A stretch of 35,239 nucleotides of DNA from DATBDE01 sp036270095 (lineage in GTDB: Bacteria > Actinomycetota > Thermoleophilia > Solirubrobacterales > Solirubrobacteraceae), in assembly GCA_036270095.1 (NCBI GenBank), contig DATBDE010000044.1, positions 1 to 35,239 of the forward strand. Direction: 5' to 3'. Below are positions 6,640 to 15,155 of this stretch, piece by piece (the first letter of the stretch is position 1; every line of letters starts with the position of its first letter). A model generated the notes under the pieces. The model was given only the letters and a program-made list of their open reading frames with translations, made no database searches and was not told the DNA's origin. The position numbers and the translations under genes are program-made.

Positions 6640-7982
6640 CCGGCGGCGCGCCCTGGGTCGGCCGGCGGCTCCACTTCGTCGGGATCGGGGGCGCGGGGAT
6701 GAGCGGCATCGCCCTCGTGGCCGCGGCCCTGGGCGCCGACGTCACCGGCTCGGACCGCGCCGAGTCGGCCTACGTCGCCCGCCTGCGCGAGGCCGGCATC
6801 GACCCGGCGATCGGACACGACGCCCACAACCTCCCCGACGGCGACGACGTCGAGCTCGTGTACTCGACCGCGGTCGGTCCCGACAATCCCGAGCGCGCCC
6901 TGGCCCGCGAGCGCGGCCTGACCGAGCTGCACCGCGCCGACGTCCTGGCCGAGATCACGGCCCTGCGCCCGACCGTCGCCATCACCGGCACGCACGGCAA
7001 GACCACGACCGCGGCCATGACCGTGCACGCCCTGCGTGGCGCCGGGGCCGACCCCGGCTACCTGGTCGGCGGCGAGGTGCGCTCGACCGGCAGCAACGCC
7101 GGCTGGGGAGCGGGGGAGTGGACCGTGGTCGAAGCCGACGAGTCCGACCGCTCGATGCTCAAGCTCCAGCCCGCGGTCGCGCTGGTGACCAACGTCGAGC
7201 TCGACCACCACGCCACCTACGCCAGCCGGCTCGACCTCGAGGAAGCGTTCGCGCAGTTCCTGGCCCTGGCTCCGCGTCGCATCGTGTGGGATCGGCCCGA
7301 CCTGGTCGAGCTGGCGATGGACGCCGGCGACGCCGAGGTCGTGAGCTTCGACGTCCCCGAGGCCGAGCTGCGCCCCGACGGCGTCCGCTTTCAGTGGCGC
7401 GGGCACGACGTCGCGCTCGCCGTGCCCGGCGCCCACAACGCGCTCAACGCCGCCGCGGCGCTCGAGGCCTGCCGCGCCGCCGGCGCCGATCTGGACCGCG
7501 CCGTGGCCGCGCTGGCCGACTTCCGCGGCGCCGGCCGCCGCTTCGAGCTCGTCGGCACCACCGCGTCCGGCGCCGCCGTCTACGACGACTACGCCCACCA
7601 TCCGACCGAGGTCGCGGCCACCATCGCCGCCGCCCGCACGCTCGAGCCCGCCCGCGTGGTCGCCGTCTTCCAGCCCCACCTCTACTCGCGCACGCTCGGC
7701 CTGCACCGCGAGTTCGGCGCCGCGCTGGCGCGCGCCGACGTCGTCGTCGTCCTCGACGTCTATCCCGCCCGCGAGCGGGCCGAGGATTTCCCCGGGGTCA
7801 CCGGCCGCCTGGTCGCCGCCGCGGCCGCCGACGCCGCGGGCGGGCGCCCCGTGTACTGGCTACCCGACTTCGCCACCGCCGACCCGGTGCTGCACGGCCT
7901 CCTGCGCGCCGGTGACCTGTGTCTGGTCATGGGCGCGGGCGACATCGACACGCTTGGGCGAAACCTCGTCGCCGCGAGGTAG
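6636..7982 (+). CDS. murC: MurC, UDP-N-acetylmuramate--L-alanine ligase
   Basis: ATP-dependent cytoplasmic ligase that adds L-alanine to UDP-MurNAc, the first amino-acid step of peptidoglycan precursor synthesis. The 448 residues include the UDP-binding loop HFVGIGGAGMSG (13-24), P-loop GTHGKTTT (118-125), VEADESDRS (165-173), NVELDHH (186-192), HNALNAAAA, and the C-terminal YDDYAHHPTEVAATI and FQPHLYSRT motifs. The GTG at 6636 was chosen because it overlaps the leader ORF stop as GTGA; a GTG at 6624 inside the hairpin arm would add four residues. No murB follows, unlike many actinobacterial clusters; ftsQ comes directly after. Confidence 0.96.
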   Translation: MTGGAPWVGRRLHFVGIGGAGMSGIALVAAALGADVTGSDRAESAYVARLREAGIDPAIGHDAHNLPDGDDVELVYSTAVGPDNPERALARERGLTELHRADVLAEITALRPTVAITGTHGKTTTAAMTVHALRGAGADPGYLVGGEVRSTGSNAGWGAGEWTVVEADESDRSMLKLQPAVALVTNVELDHHATYASRLDLEEAFAQFLALAPRRIVWDRPDLVELAMDAGDAEVVSFDVPEAELRPDGVRFQWRGHDVALAVPGAHNALNAAAALEACRAAGADLDRAVAALADFRGAGRRFELVGTTASGAAVYDDYAHHPTEVAATIAAARTLEPARVVAVFQPHLYSRTLGLHREFGAALARADVVVVLDVYPARERAEDFPGVTGRLVAAAAADAAGGRPVYWLPDFATADPVLHGLLRAGDLCLVMGAGDIDTLGRNLVAAR

Positions 7983-7994
7983 GGGTCCGCCGCC

Positions 7995-8014
7995 CGGGGT
8001 CGAATTCCTCCCCG
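7995..8014 (+). promoter_or_regulatory. Small hairpin directly before the ftsQ start codon
   Basis: CGGGG (7995-7999) pairs with CCCCG (8010-8014), ending one base before the ftsQ ATG at 8016. There is no clear Shine-Dalgarno sequence. The stem could limit initiation, but it is short and could be chance in GC-rich DNA. Confidence 0.25.
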
Positions 8015-8015
8015 A

Positions 8016-9110
8016 ATGCGCTTGTCCCGCCTGAGCCGCCGGCGCCCGGCCGCGAAGTCCCGCATCCTGCCGCGCCGCCGTCGCCGTCAGCGCCGGGCGC
8101 CGAAGCTCCACGTCCCCGACGGCGTCGCGCGCTTCACGCAAGACGCCGTCCGCGCGCCCGCCGCCGCTCTGCACGCCCTGCCACCGCGCGCGCGTCTGGC
8201 CACGGTCGGCATGGTCCTCACGCTCGGCCTCCTGGCCGGCCTGTACTTCTTCTGGCTCCGGGACTCCTCGCTGGTCAGCGTCGAGAACGTCCGCATCGAC
8301 GGCGTGTCCGGCGGCAATGCGGGGCGCATCGAGGCGCGCCTGACCGCCGCCGCCCGCGACATGACCACGCTGCACGTCGACGGCGACGCCCTGCGCGAGG
8401 CCGTCGCCGCCTACCCGACCGTGCGCGGGATCGAGGCCAACGCCGACTTCCCGCACACGCTGCACATCATCGTCGCGCAGCGCGTGCCCGTCGCCGCCCT
8501 TACCTCGGGGCGCCGCAGCATCGCCGTCGCCTCCGACGGCACCCTGCTGCCCGGCGACCGCACGCGCTCGCTGCCCGCCGTGCCCATGCACGCCCTGCCC
8601 ATCGGCACCAAGCTCACGAACCCCGGCACCCTGCGCGCCATCGCCGTCCTCGCCGCGGCGCCGGCGGCCCTGCGCGCGCGCGTGGACGAGCTCGACAAGG
8701 GCAAGGGCGGCCTGCGCGCGATCCTGCGCGGCGGGGGGACCCTGGTCTTCGGCGGCACCGACCTCCTGCAAGCGAAGTGGACGGCCGCGGCCATCGTCCT
8801 GCGCAACCCGACCGCCAAGGGCGCTCGCTATCTCGACGTACGCATTCCCCGCCGGCCGGTGGCCGGCGGCCTCCCGCCCGAGATCGACCCGAACACCGGC
8901 GAGCGCATCGACCCGACCACCGGCCAGCCCGTCGACGGCGGCGCCGACAGCACCACCGACCCGCTCTCGGCCGACAGCACCGACCCGAATGCCAACGGGA
9001 GCACCGATACCACCGGCGACCCCTCGGCCGGGACGAGCGACCCTTCCGCGGACGGCTCGAACACCGCCGCCGACAGCCAAGATTCGCAATTAGCAGGGGC
9101 TTCTCCGTAG
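8016..9110 (+). CDS. ftsQ: Cell-division protein FtsQ
   Basis: Bitopic divisome protein linking early and late division proteins. The 364 residues comprise a very basic cytoplasmic N-terminus (Arg clusters, 1-60), one transmembrane helix (about 61-81, GMVLTLGLLAGLYFFWL), then a POTRA domain (about 86-155, SVENVRIDGVSG to FPHTLHIIVAQRVPVA) and the FtsQ beta domain with VASDGTLLPG. The C-terminus is unusual: about 85 residues rich in Asp, Thr, Ser and Gly, starting with DPNTGERIDPTTGQPVDGG, a disordered extracytoplasmic tail not needed by typical FtsQ. The context between murC and ftsZ agrees with the call. The ATG at 8016 gives the expected short basic leader before the helix. Confidence 0.93.
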   Translation: MRLSRLSRRRPAAKSRILPRRRRRQRRAPKLHVPDGVARFTQDAVRAPAAALHALPPRARLATVGMVLTLGLLAGLYFFWLRDSSLVSVENVRIDGVSGGNAGRIEARLTAAARDMTTLHVDGDALREAVAAYPTVRGIEANADFPHTLHIIVAQRVPVAALTSGRRSIAVASDGTLLPGDRTRSLPAVPMHALPIGTKLTNPGTLRAIAVLAAAPAALRARVDELDKGKGGLRAILRGGGTLVFGGTDLLQAKWTAAAIVLRNPTAKGARYLDVRIPRRPVAGGLPPEIDPNTGERIDPTTGQPVDGGADSTTDPLSADSTDPNANGSTDTTGDPSAGTSDPSADGSNTAADSQDSQLAGASP

Positions 9111-9115
9111 GGATA

Positions 9116-9185
9116 AACCTCAACTAGAGCTTCACCCAAGTCTCGACCACCTGAACCTCAACTCTGCGACACTGATCGAGAGTTG
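9116..9185. repeat. CAACT repeats upstream of the ftsZ promoter
   Basis: AACCTCAACT occurs at 9116-9125 and again at 9154-9163, 38 bases apart. CAACTCT (9159-9165) also forms an inverted repeat with AGAGTTG (9179-9185) across 13 bases. The set lies 38-107 bases upstream of the ftsZ -35 box and could be a regulator site; no known factor is recognised. Confidence 0.4.
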
Positions 9186-9222
9186 GGCCTTCTGCAAGCA
9201 TCCTTGCGTGCGAACGACTCGG

Positions 9223-9252
9223 TTGACAAAGTCGAGGAAATGCGCCTACCGT
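9223..9252 (+). promoter_or_regulatory. Sigma-70-type promoter for ftsZ
   Basis: TTGACA (9223-9228), an 18-base spacer, and TACCGT (9247-9252). This is the best -35/-10 pair in the window. Transcription would start near 9259, leaving about 65 bases of 5' UTR before the ftsZ ATG, with a GAAGGG stretch at 9305-9310. It gives ftsZ its own promoter inside the dcw cluster. Confidence 0.65.
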
Positions 9253-9324
9253 GCGGAATTGGGAGCGGATTGCGCACCGGGCCCACAAACTCTCAAGGCT
9301 AAGTGAAGGGTCGGACGTCGCAAC

Positions 9325-10410
9325 ATGGAAAGCGGAGGCAGCTACCTCGCGGTCATCAAGGTCGTCGGAGTCGGCGGCGGCGGAACCAATGCGGTCAACC
9401 GCATGGTCGACGCCGGGCTGCGCGGGGTTGAGTTCATCGCGGTCAACACGGACGCGCAGGCGCTCGCGATGTGCGACGCCGACATCAAGCTGAACATCGG
9501 CCACGAGCTCACGAAGGGGCTCGGCGCCGGGGCCAACCCGGACATCGGCCAGGGCGCGGCGGCGGAGTCGCGCGACGACATCAAGGAAGCGCTCAAGGGC
9601 GCGGACATGGTCTTCGTCACGGCGGGCGAGGGCGGCGGCACCGGCACCGGGGCCGCCCCGGTCATCGCCGAGATCGCCAAGAACGAGATCGGCGCGCTCA
9701 CGGTCGGCGTCGTCACGCGCCCGTTCGAGTTCGAGGGGGCCAAGCGGGCCAAGCAGGCCGCCGAGGGCATCCAGCGCCTGCGCGACAACGTCGACACGCT
9801 GATCGTGATCCCGAACGAGCGCCTGCTCTCGATCGTCGAGCGCCGGACGACCATCCTCGACGCCTTCAAGGAGGCCGACGACGTCCTGCGCCAAGGCGTC
9901 CAGGGCATCACCGACCTCATCACGATCCCCGGCCTGATCAACCTGGACTTCGCCGACGTCCGCACGATCATGCAGGACCAGGGCTCGGCCCTCATGGGCA
10001 TCGGCACGGCCGGCGGCGAGGCGCGCTCGACCGAGGCGGCCAAGATGGCCATCTCGAGCCCGCTGCTCGAGGAGTCGGTCGAAGGCGCCACCGGCGTGCT
10101 GCTGAACATCACCGGCGGGCGCGACCTCGGCCTGTTCGAGGTCAACGAGGCGGCCGAGATCATCTCGACGGCCAGCGCCGCCGACTCGAACATCATCTTC
10201 GGCGCCGTGGTCGACGAGGGCATGGGCGACGAGGTCCGCGTCACCGTCATCGCCACCGGCTTCGACTCCAGTCGCCCGATCGCGCGCCTGCCGCGCCGCA
10301 CCGGCCGCCAGGGCGACAGGCCCGGGCGCGACGTCAGCCTCGACGATCGCGACCGCTCGGCGCTCGAGATCTCGGACGACGAGATCGACATCCCGCCGTT
10401 CCTGCGCTAG
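9325..10410 (+). CDS. ftsZ: Cell-division GTPase FtsZ
   Basis: Tubulin-like GTPase that assembles the Z ring at mid-cell. The 361 residues include the N-terminal GGGGTNAVNRM (17-27), NTDAQAL (41-47), the tubulin signature GGGTGTGA (103-110), and the T7-loop region NLDFADVRTIM (206-216) that completes the GTPase site of the next subunit. The variable linker after the core is short, about 40 residues, and very charged (RRTGRQGDRPGRD). The protein ends in the conserved C-terminal peptide DIPPFLR, the docking site for membrane tethers such as SepF. It has its own promoter about 70-100 bases upstream. Confidence 0.98.
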   Translation: MESGGSYLAVIKVVGVGGGGTNAVNRMVDAGLRGVEFIAVNTDAQALAMCDADIKLNIGHELTKGLGAGANPDIGQGAAAESRDDIKEALKGADMVFVTAGEGGGTGTGAAPVIAEIAKNEIGALTVGVVTRPFEFEGAKRAKQAAEGIQRLRDNVDTLIVIPNERLLSIVERRTTILDAFKEADDVLRQGVQGITDLITIPGLINLDFADVRTIMQDQGSALMGIGTAGGEARSTEAAKMAISSPLLEESVEGATGVLLNITGGRDLGLFEVNEAAEIISTASAADSNIIFGAVVDEGMGDEVRVTVIATGFDSSRPIARLPRRTGRQGDRPGRDVSLDDRDRSALEISDDEIDIPPFLR

Positions 10411-10452
10411 CGACCGTAACTCTCGGGTGGTAGAACGCTTGCCGGGGAGCAC

Positions 10453-12264
10453 ATGCGCATCCGGCAGCCGGTCATCGGCGCGGCCCTCGCGGCGGCCGCG
10501 GTCGTAGGCACACCCGCCGCGGCACCCGCGGCTCCGGCTGCCCTGGACCCGGGCTTCGGCAATGGCGGCATCGTCCTCACGGCCTTCCCGGTGCGGTCCG
10601 AGGGCGACGCGATGGCGATCGACGGACAGGGGCGGATCGTCGTCGCCGGCGAGGCCGGCTCCCCCAACCAGATCGCGCTCGCGCGCTACCCGCCCGACGG
10701 CACGCTGGACTCGAGCTTCGGCGGCGGGACCGGCAAGGCGATGCAGGCGGTTGGCGTCAGCGGCGGCGGCGCCGGCGCAGTGGCGATCCAGCGTGACGGC
10801 AAGATCGTCGTCGCCGGGACCGACTTCCCCGCCACCGGGACCGAGATGTTCGTCGCCCGGTTCAACGAGGACGGGACCCTCGACACGGGCTTCAACGGCG
10901 GGATCGTGTCCCTCCCCAACGCCGCCCGCGAGGCGAGCGCGCTGCTGATCCAGTCCGACGACAAGATCGTGGTCGGCGCCAGCGGCCAGAGCAGTGGGCC
11001 GGCCGGGATGGTCCTGGTTCGACTGATGCCGGGCGGGACCCTCGACCCGGCCTTCGACGGCGACGGCGTCGCGCACGTCTGGAACGACGCCGCCAAGTGC
11101 GGCGCCTCCGACCAGTCCGGCGCCGACGGCGTGATGCGACTGCCCGACGGCGACCTGCTCGCCGGCGGCACCTGCGGCGGGAATCCGATGAACGACCAGA
11201 AGATCGGCGTGGCCAGGTTCCACGGCGGCACCACCGGGCCCGACGGCGCTCTCGACACCTCGTTCGGCAACAACGGCGCGGTCGCCGACCCCGCCGAGCC
11301 GGGCACGCCCGCGTTCGGGGCCAACCTCGCGCGGCAGGACGACGGCAAGCTCATCGAGGGCGGGGCGTCGGCGTTCGGCAACAACGGCAACCAGCAGAAG
11401 GCCGTCGTCATGCGCCGCAACGCCGACGGCTCGCTGGACGCGAGCTACGGCAGCGGCGGGGTCCGCCTGTTCCAGATCGGTGCCCTCGACAGCGACGTCA
11501 CCCACGTGCAGCTCGATAGCGAGAACCGTGTCCGCGCGGCGGCATTCCAGAGCACCGCCGGGGGTTTCGGCGTGGCTGGCCTGACCACGGACGGCGCCCT
11601 GGACGATGCGTTCGCGCCCGGCGGCTTGGTGTTCGTGCCCTTCGGCGAGCCCGCGCCGTTGATGCAGATCTCGTCCATCCCGCTCGCGATGACGCTGCAG
11701 TCCGACGGCAAGGCCGTGGTCGTGGGCCAATCGCGTCAGAACGGCGACCGGGAGCTCACGCTGATGCGCTTCCTCGCGCCGACGAACGACACCGCGGCGG
11801 GGACAGGCACAGGCACAGGCGGCGGTACCGGCACCGGCGCCACGACGCCCCAGCCCCTGCCGCCCGGCCTCGCCGGCGCGACCGCGGGCCTGAACGGCGT
11901 CCGCATCTCGAGCCTGCGTTACAACGGCCGCGCGATCACCTTCAGCCTGCGCTGCCCGGCCACCGCCCCGGCGGCGTGCGCCGGCACCCTGACGCTCGCG
12001 ACCAAGGTCGTCGGCCGCCGCGCCCAGCTCGCGGCACGGCGCAAGCGGCGCACGGTCACGGTCGGCGCGACGACGTTCTCGGTGAACGCCGCCGCCGCCC
12101 TGAAGAGCAAGCTCACGCCCACGCGCGCCGGAAAGGCGCTGCTCCGGGCGCACAAGCGGCTGCGCGTCGGCGTGACTCTGACCAACGCGTCCGCGGGCCA
12201 ACGCACCACGGCCAAGGCCACCATCGTGCGGGTCACGAAGAAGCGCAAGCGCCACAGTCGTTAG
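10453..12264 (+). CDS. Secreted delta-60-repeat beta-propeller protein
   Basis: A 603-residue exported protein. Residues 1-28 form a Sec signal peptide (MRIRQPVIGAALAAAAVVG, then Ala-rich). Residues about 31-455 contain repeated units of the delta-60 type, each with LD.sFG.gG followed by a strand like GKIVVAG and LARY..DGTLD; at least six are visible. A Gly/Thr linker (GTGTGTGGGTGTG) follows, then a C-terminal module of about 125 residues with an RTVTVGATTFSVNAAAALKS core and a Lys/Arg-rich end. GGGGAG lies 3 bases before the ATG. The function is unknown; such proteins are usually surface or exported. Nothing ties it to ftsZ upstream or zwf downstream. Confidence 0.85.
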   Translation: MRIRQPVIGAALAAAAVVGTPAAAPAAPAALDPGFGNGGIVLTAFPVRSEGDAMAIDGQGRIVVAGEAGSPNQIALARYPPDGTLDSSFGGGTGKAMQAVGVSGGGAGAVAIQRDGKIVVAGTDFPATGTEMFVARFNEDGTLDTGFNGGIVSLPNAAREASALLIQSDDKIVVGASGQSSGPAGMVLVRLMPGGTLDPAFDGDGVAHVWNDAAKCGASDQSGADGVMRLPDGDLLAGGTCGGNPMNDQKIGVARFHGGTTGPDGALDTSFGNNGAVADPAEPGTPAFGANLARQDDGKLIEGGASAFGNNGNQQKAVVMRRNADGSLDASYGSGGVRLFQIGALDSDVTHVQLDSENRVRAAAFQSTAGGFGVAGLTTDGALDDAFAPGGLVFVPFGEPAPLMQISSIPLAMTLQSDGKAVVVGQSRQNGDRELTLMRFLAPTNDTAAGTGTGTGGGTGTGATTPQPLPPGLAGATAGLNGVRISSLRYNGRAITFSLRCPATAPAACAGTLTLATKVVGRRAQLAARRKRRTVTVGATTFSVNAAAALKSKLTPTRAGKALLRAHKRLRVGVTLTNASAGQRTTAKATIVRVTKKRKRHSR

Positions 12265-12267
12265 GGT
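12262..12267 (+). promoter_or_regulatory. Candidate -10 box for zwf (TAGGGT)
   Basis: TAGGGT ends 7 bases before the zwf ATG, with no ribosome-binding site between. This is the expected geometry of a leaderless actinobacterial promoter. Its TAG is also the stop codon of the preceding gene (12262-12264). Confidence 0.45.
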
Positions 12268-12274
12268 CGCGCAC

Positions 12275-13654
12275 ATGGCGACTCCTTCCGACGCGTTCGT
12301 CTTCTTCGGGGCGACGGGCGACCTCGCGTACAAGCAGATCTTCCCCAGCCTTCAGGCCATGGTGAAGGCGGGCACCCTCGACGTGCCCGTGATCGGAGTG
12401 GCCAAGGCGGGCTGGGACCTCGACCAGCTCAAGAAGCGCGCACAGGACAGCCTCGAGGAGCACGGCGGGGTCCACCGCCGCGCCTTCGCGAAGCTGAAGA
12501 AGCTCATGCGCTACGTGGACGGCGACTACGCCGACCCCGACACGTTCACGCGCCTGCGCGAGGAGCTCGGCCGCTCACGGCGCCCTCTGCACTACCTCGC
12601 GATCCCGCCGTCGCTGTTCGGCACCGTGGCCCAGTCGCTCCACGACTCCGGCTGCGCCCCCGAGGGCACCCGCATCGTGGTCGAGAAGCCGTTCGGGCAC
12701 GACCTGGCTTCGGCCCAGGCGCTCAACCGCGAGCTGCACAAGGTCTTCCCGGAGGACGCGATCTTCCGCATCGACCACTACCTGGGTAAGGAGCCGGTCG
12801 AGAACCTCATCTTCTTCCGCTTCGCCAACGGCTTCCTCGAGCCGATCTGGAACCGCTACAACATTGCCAGCGTCCAGGTGACGCTGGCCGAGAGCTTCGG
12901 CGTCCAGGGCCGCGGCTCGTTCTACGACAGCGCCGGTGCGATCCGCGACGTCGTCCAGAACCACATGCTCCAGATCGTCTCCCTGCTCGCGATGGAGCCG
13001 CCGGCCGGCCACTACCCCGAGGCCATCCGCGACCGCAAGGCCGAGCTCATCCGCGCCATGGCCCCGCTGCGCAAGTCCGACGTCGTGCGGGGCCAGTTCC
13101 GCGGCTACCGCGACGAGCCGGGCGTGGCCAAGGACTCGACGGTCGAGACCTTCGCCGCGTTGCGTCTGCACATCCCCACCTGGCGCTGGGCCGGCGTGCC
13201 TTTCGTCGTGCGGGTGGGCAAGTGCATGCCCGAGACGGTGTGCGAGGTCCTCGTAGGCGTCAACCCGCCCCCGGTCGCCGTCTTCAAGGGCGAGCGCCGC
13301 CATCACGACACCCTGCGCTTCCGCCTCCAGCCCGACATCGCGCTCGGACTGGGCATGCGGGTCAAGAAGGAGGGCAAGGGCTTCGTCGGCGAGGACATCG
13401 AGCTCATCGCCCAGGAGAGCGCCGCCGACGACCTGCCGCCCTACCAACGGCTGCTCGGGGACGCGCTCCAAGGCGATTCCGGCCTTTTTGCCCGCCAGGA
13501 CTACGTGGAGGCGGCCTGGAAAGTGGTCGACCCGATCCTCGACGACGCCGTGCCGGTCGTGCCCTACGACCCCGGCACCTGGGGCCCCGAGGAAGCGAAC
13601 AAGATCCCCCCGCGCGGGGACATCTGGCACGACCCCGATCCACCCGCCGAATAG
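12275..13654 (+). CDS. zwf: Glucose-6-phosphate 1-dehydrogenase
   Basis: Oxidises glucose-6-phosphate to 6-phosphogluconolactone with reduction of NAD(P)+, the entry step of the oxidative pentose phosphate pathway. The 459-residue length is normal. The Rossmann loop is FFGATGDLA (10-18), followed by the conserved VVEKPFGHDL (135-144) and the catalytic signature RIDHYLGKE (165-173). DSAGAIRDVVQNHMLQ supplies the second conserved His. The gene stands alone, without gnd, tal or pgl beside it. The start is fixed by the leaderless-type -10 box and by the position of the first beta strand. Confidence 0.96.
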   Translation: MATPSDAFVFFGATGDLAYKQIFPSLQAMVKAGTLDVPVIGVAKAGWDLDQLKKRAQDSLEEHGGVHRRAFAKLKKLMRYVDGDYADPDTFTRLREELGRSRRPLHYLAIPPSLFGTVAQSLHDSGCAPEGTRIVVEKPFGHDLASAQALNRELHKVFPEDAIFRIDHYLGKEPVENLIFFRFANGFLEPIWNRYNIASVQVTLAESFGVQGRGSFYDSAGAIRDVVQNHMLQIVSLLAMEPPAGHYPEAIRDRKAELIRAMAPLRKSDVVRGQFRGYRDEPGVAKDSTVETFAALRLHIPTWRWAGVPFVVRVGKCMPETVCEVLVGVNPPPVAVFKGERRHHDTLRFRLQPDIALGLGMRVKKEGKGFVGEDIELIAQESAADDLPPYQRLLGDALQGDSGLFARQDYVEAAWKVVDPILDDAVPVVPYDPGTWGPEEANKIPPRGDIWHDPDPPAE

Positions 13655-13669
13655 CCCGCGGCCACCCGC

Positions 13670-13675
13670 TAGCCT
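13670..13675 (+). promoter_or_regulatory. Candidate -10 box for the gcv operon (TAGCCT)
   Basis: TAGCCT ends 9 bases before the gcvT ATG. Only 30 bases separate zwf and gcvT, too little for a glycine riboswitch, so any promoter must be compact; a leaderless start fits. Confidence 0.35.
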
Positions 13676-13684
13676 CCGGCGCGA

Positions 13685-14764
<1,080 letters not shown>

Positions 14765-14768
14765 CTCC

Positions 14769-15155
14769 ATGGCCGAGGCCAGCTACCCCGAGGACCTGCT
14801 CTACCACGCCGAGCACGACTGGGCGCGGATCGAGGGCGAGGAGGCCACGTTCGGGATCACCTGGTACGCGCAGGACCAGCTCGGCGAGGTCGTGTTCTTC
14901 GACCCGCCGGAGGTCGGCACCACCGTGACCAAGGACGAGCCCTACGCCGAGGTCGAGTCGGTCAAGGCCGTCTCCGACGTCTTCGCGCCGCTCTCCGGCG
15001 AGATCGTCGGGGTCAACGAGGCCCTGGGCGACAAGCCCGAGGCGATCAACGACGACCCCTACGGCTCCGGCTGGATGGTGCGCATCAAGCTCAGCAACCC
15101 CTCCGAGGCCGACGCGCTGATGGACCAACCGGCGTACACCCAGAGCCTGACGTGA
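14769..15155 (+). CDS. gcvH: Glycine cleavage H protein
   Basis: A 128-residue lipoyl carrier that shuttles the aminomethyl group between P and T proteins. The lipoylation site is Lys66 in AEVESVKAVSD. The typical N-terminal HDWARIEGEEATFGITWYAQ and QLGEVVFFDPPEVG come before it, and LSGEIVGVNEALGDKPEAIN after it. The ATG is 4 bases after the gcvT stop. The last codons overlap gcvPA as GTGA, pointing to translational coupling. Confidence 0.97.
   Translation: MAEASYPEDLLYHAEHDWARIEGEEATFGITWYAQDQLGEVVFFDPPEVGTTVTKDEPYAEVESVKAVSDVFAPLSGEIVGVNEALGDKPEAINDDPYGSGWMVRIKLSNPSEADALMDQPAYTQSLT

Noticed and set aside
5067..7706. Long open frame of 879 codons on the minus strand
   Set aside because: It lies opposite the propeller gene and murC, lacks any domain pattern, and has the Arg/Gly/Val-rich composition of antisense frames in GC-rich DNA.
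7991..8014. GGGGTCGAATTCC, resembling a tRNA T-arm
   Set aside because: No acceptor stem, D-arm or anticodon arm surrounds it, and the T-loop consensus is broken; it is better read as a small hairpin before ftsQ.
11800..11840. Short ACAGGC tandem repeat in the delta-60 gene
   Set aside because: It encodes a Gly/Thr linker in frame and is explained by low-complexity protein sequence rather than a separate element.
9124..12333. Open frame of 1069 codons on the minus strand over ftsZ and the delta-60 gene
   Set aside because: It is complementary to well-supported genes and its residues follow the complement of their codons; no start context or motif supports it.
13655..13684. Possible glycine riboswitch before gcvT
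   Set aside because: Only 30 bases separate zwf from gcvT, far too short for a glycine aptamer, and no aptamer-like pairing is present.
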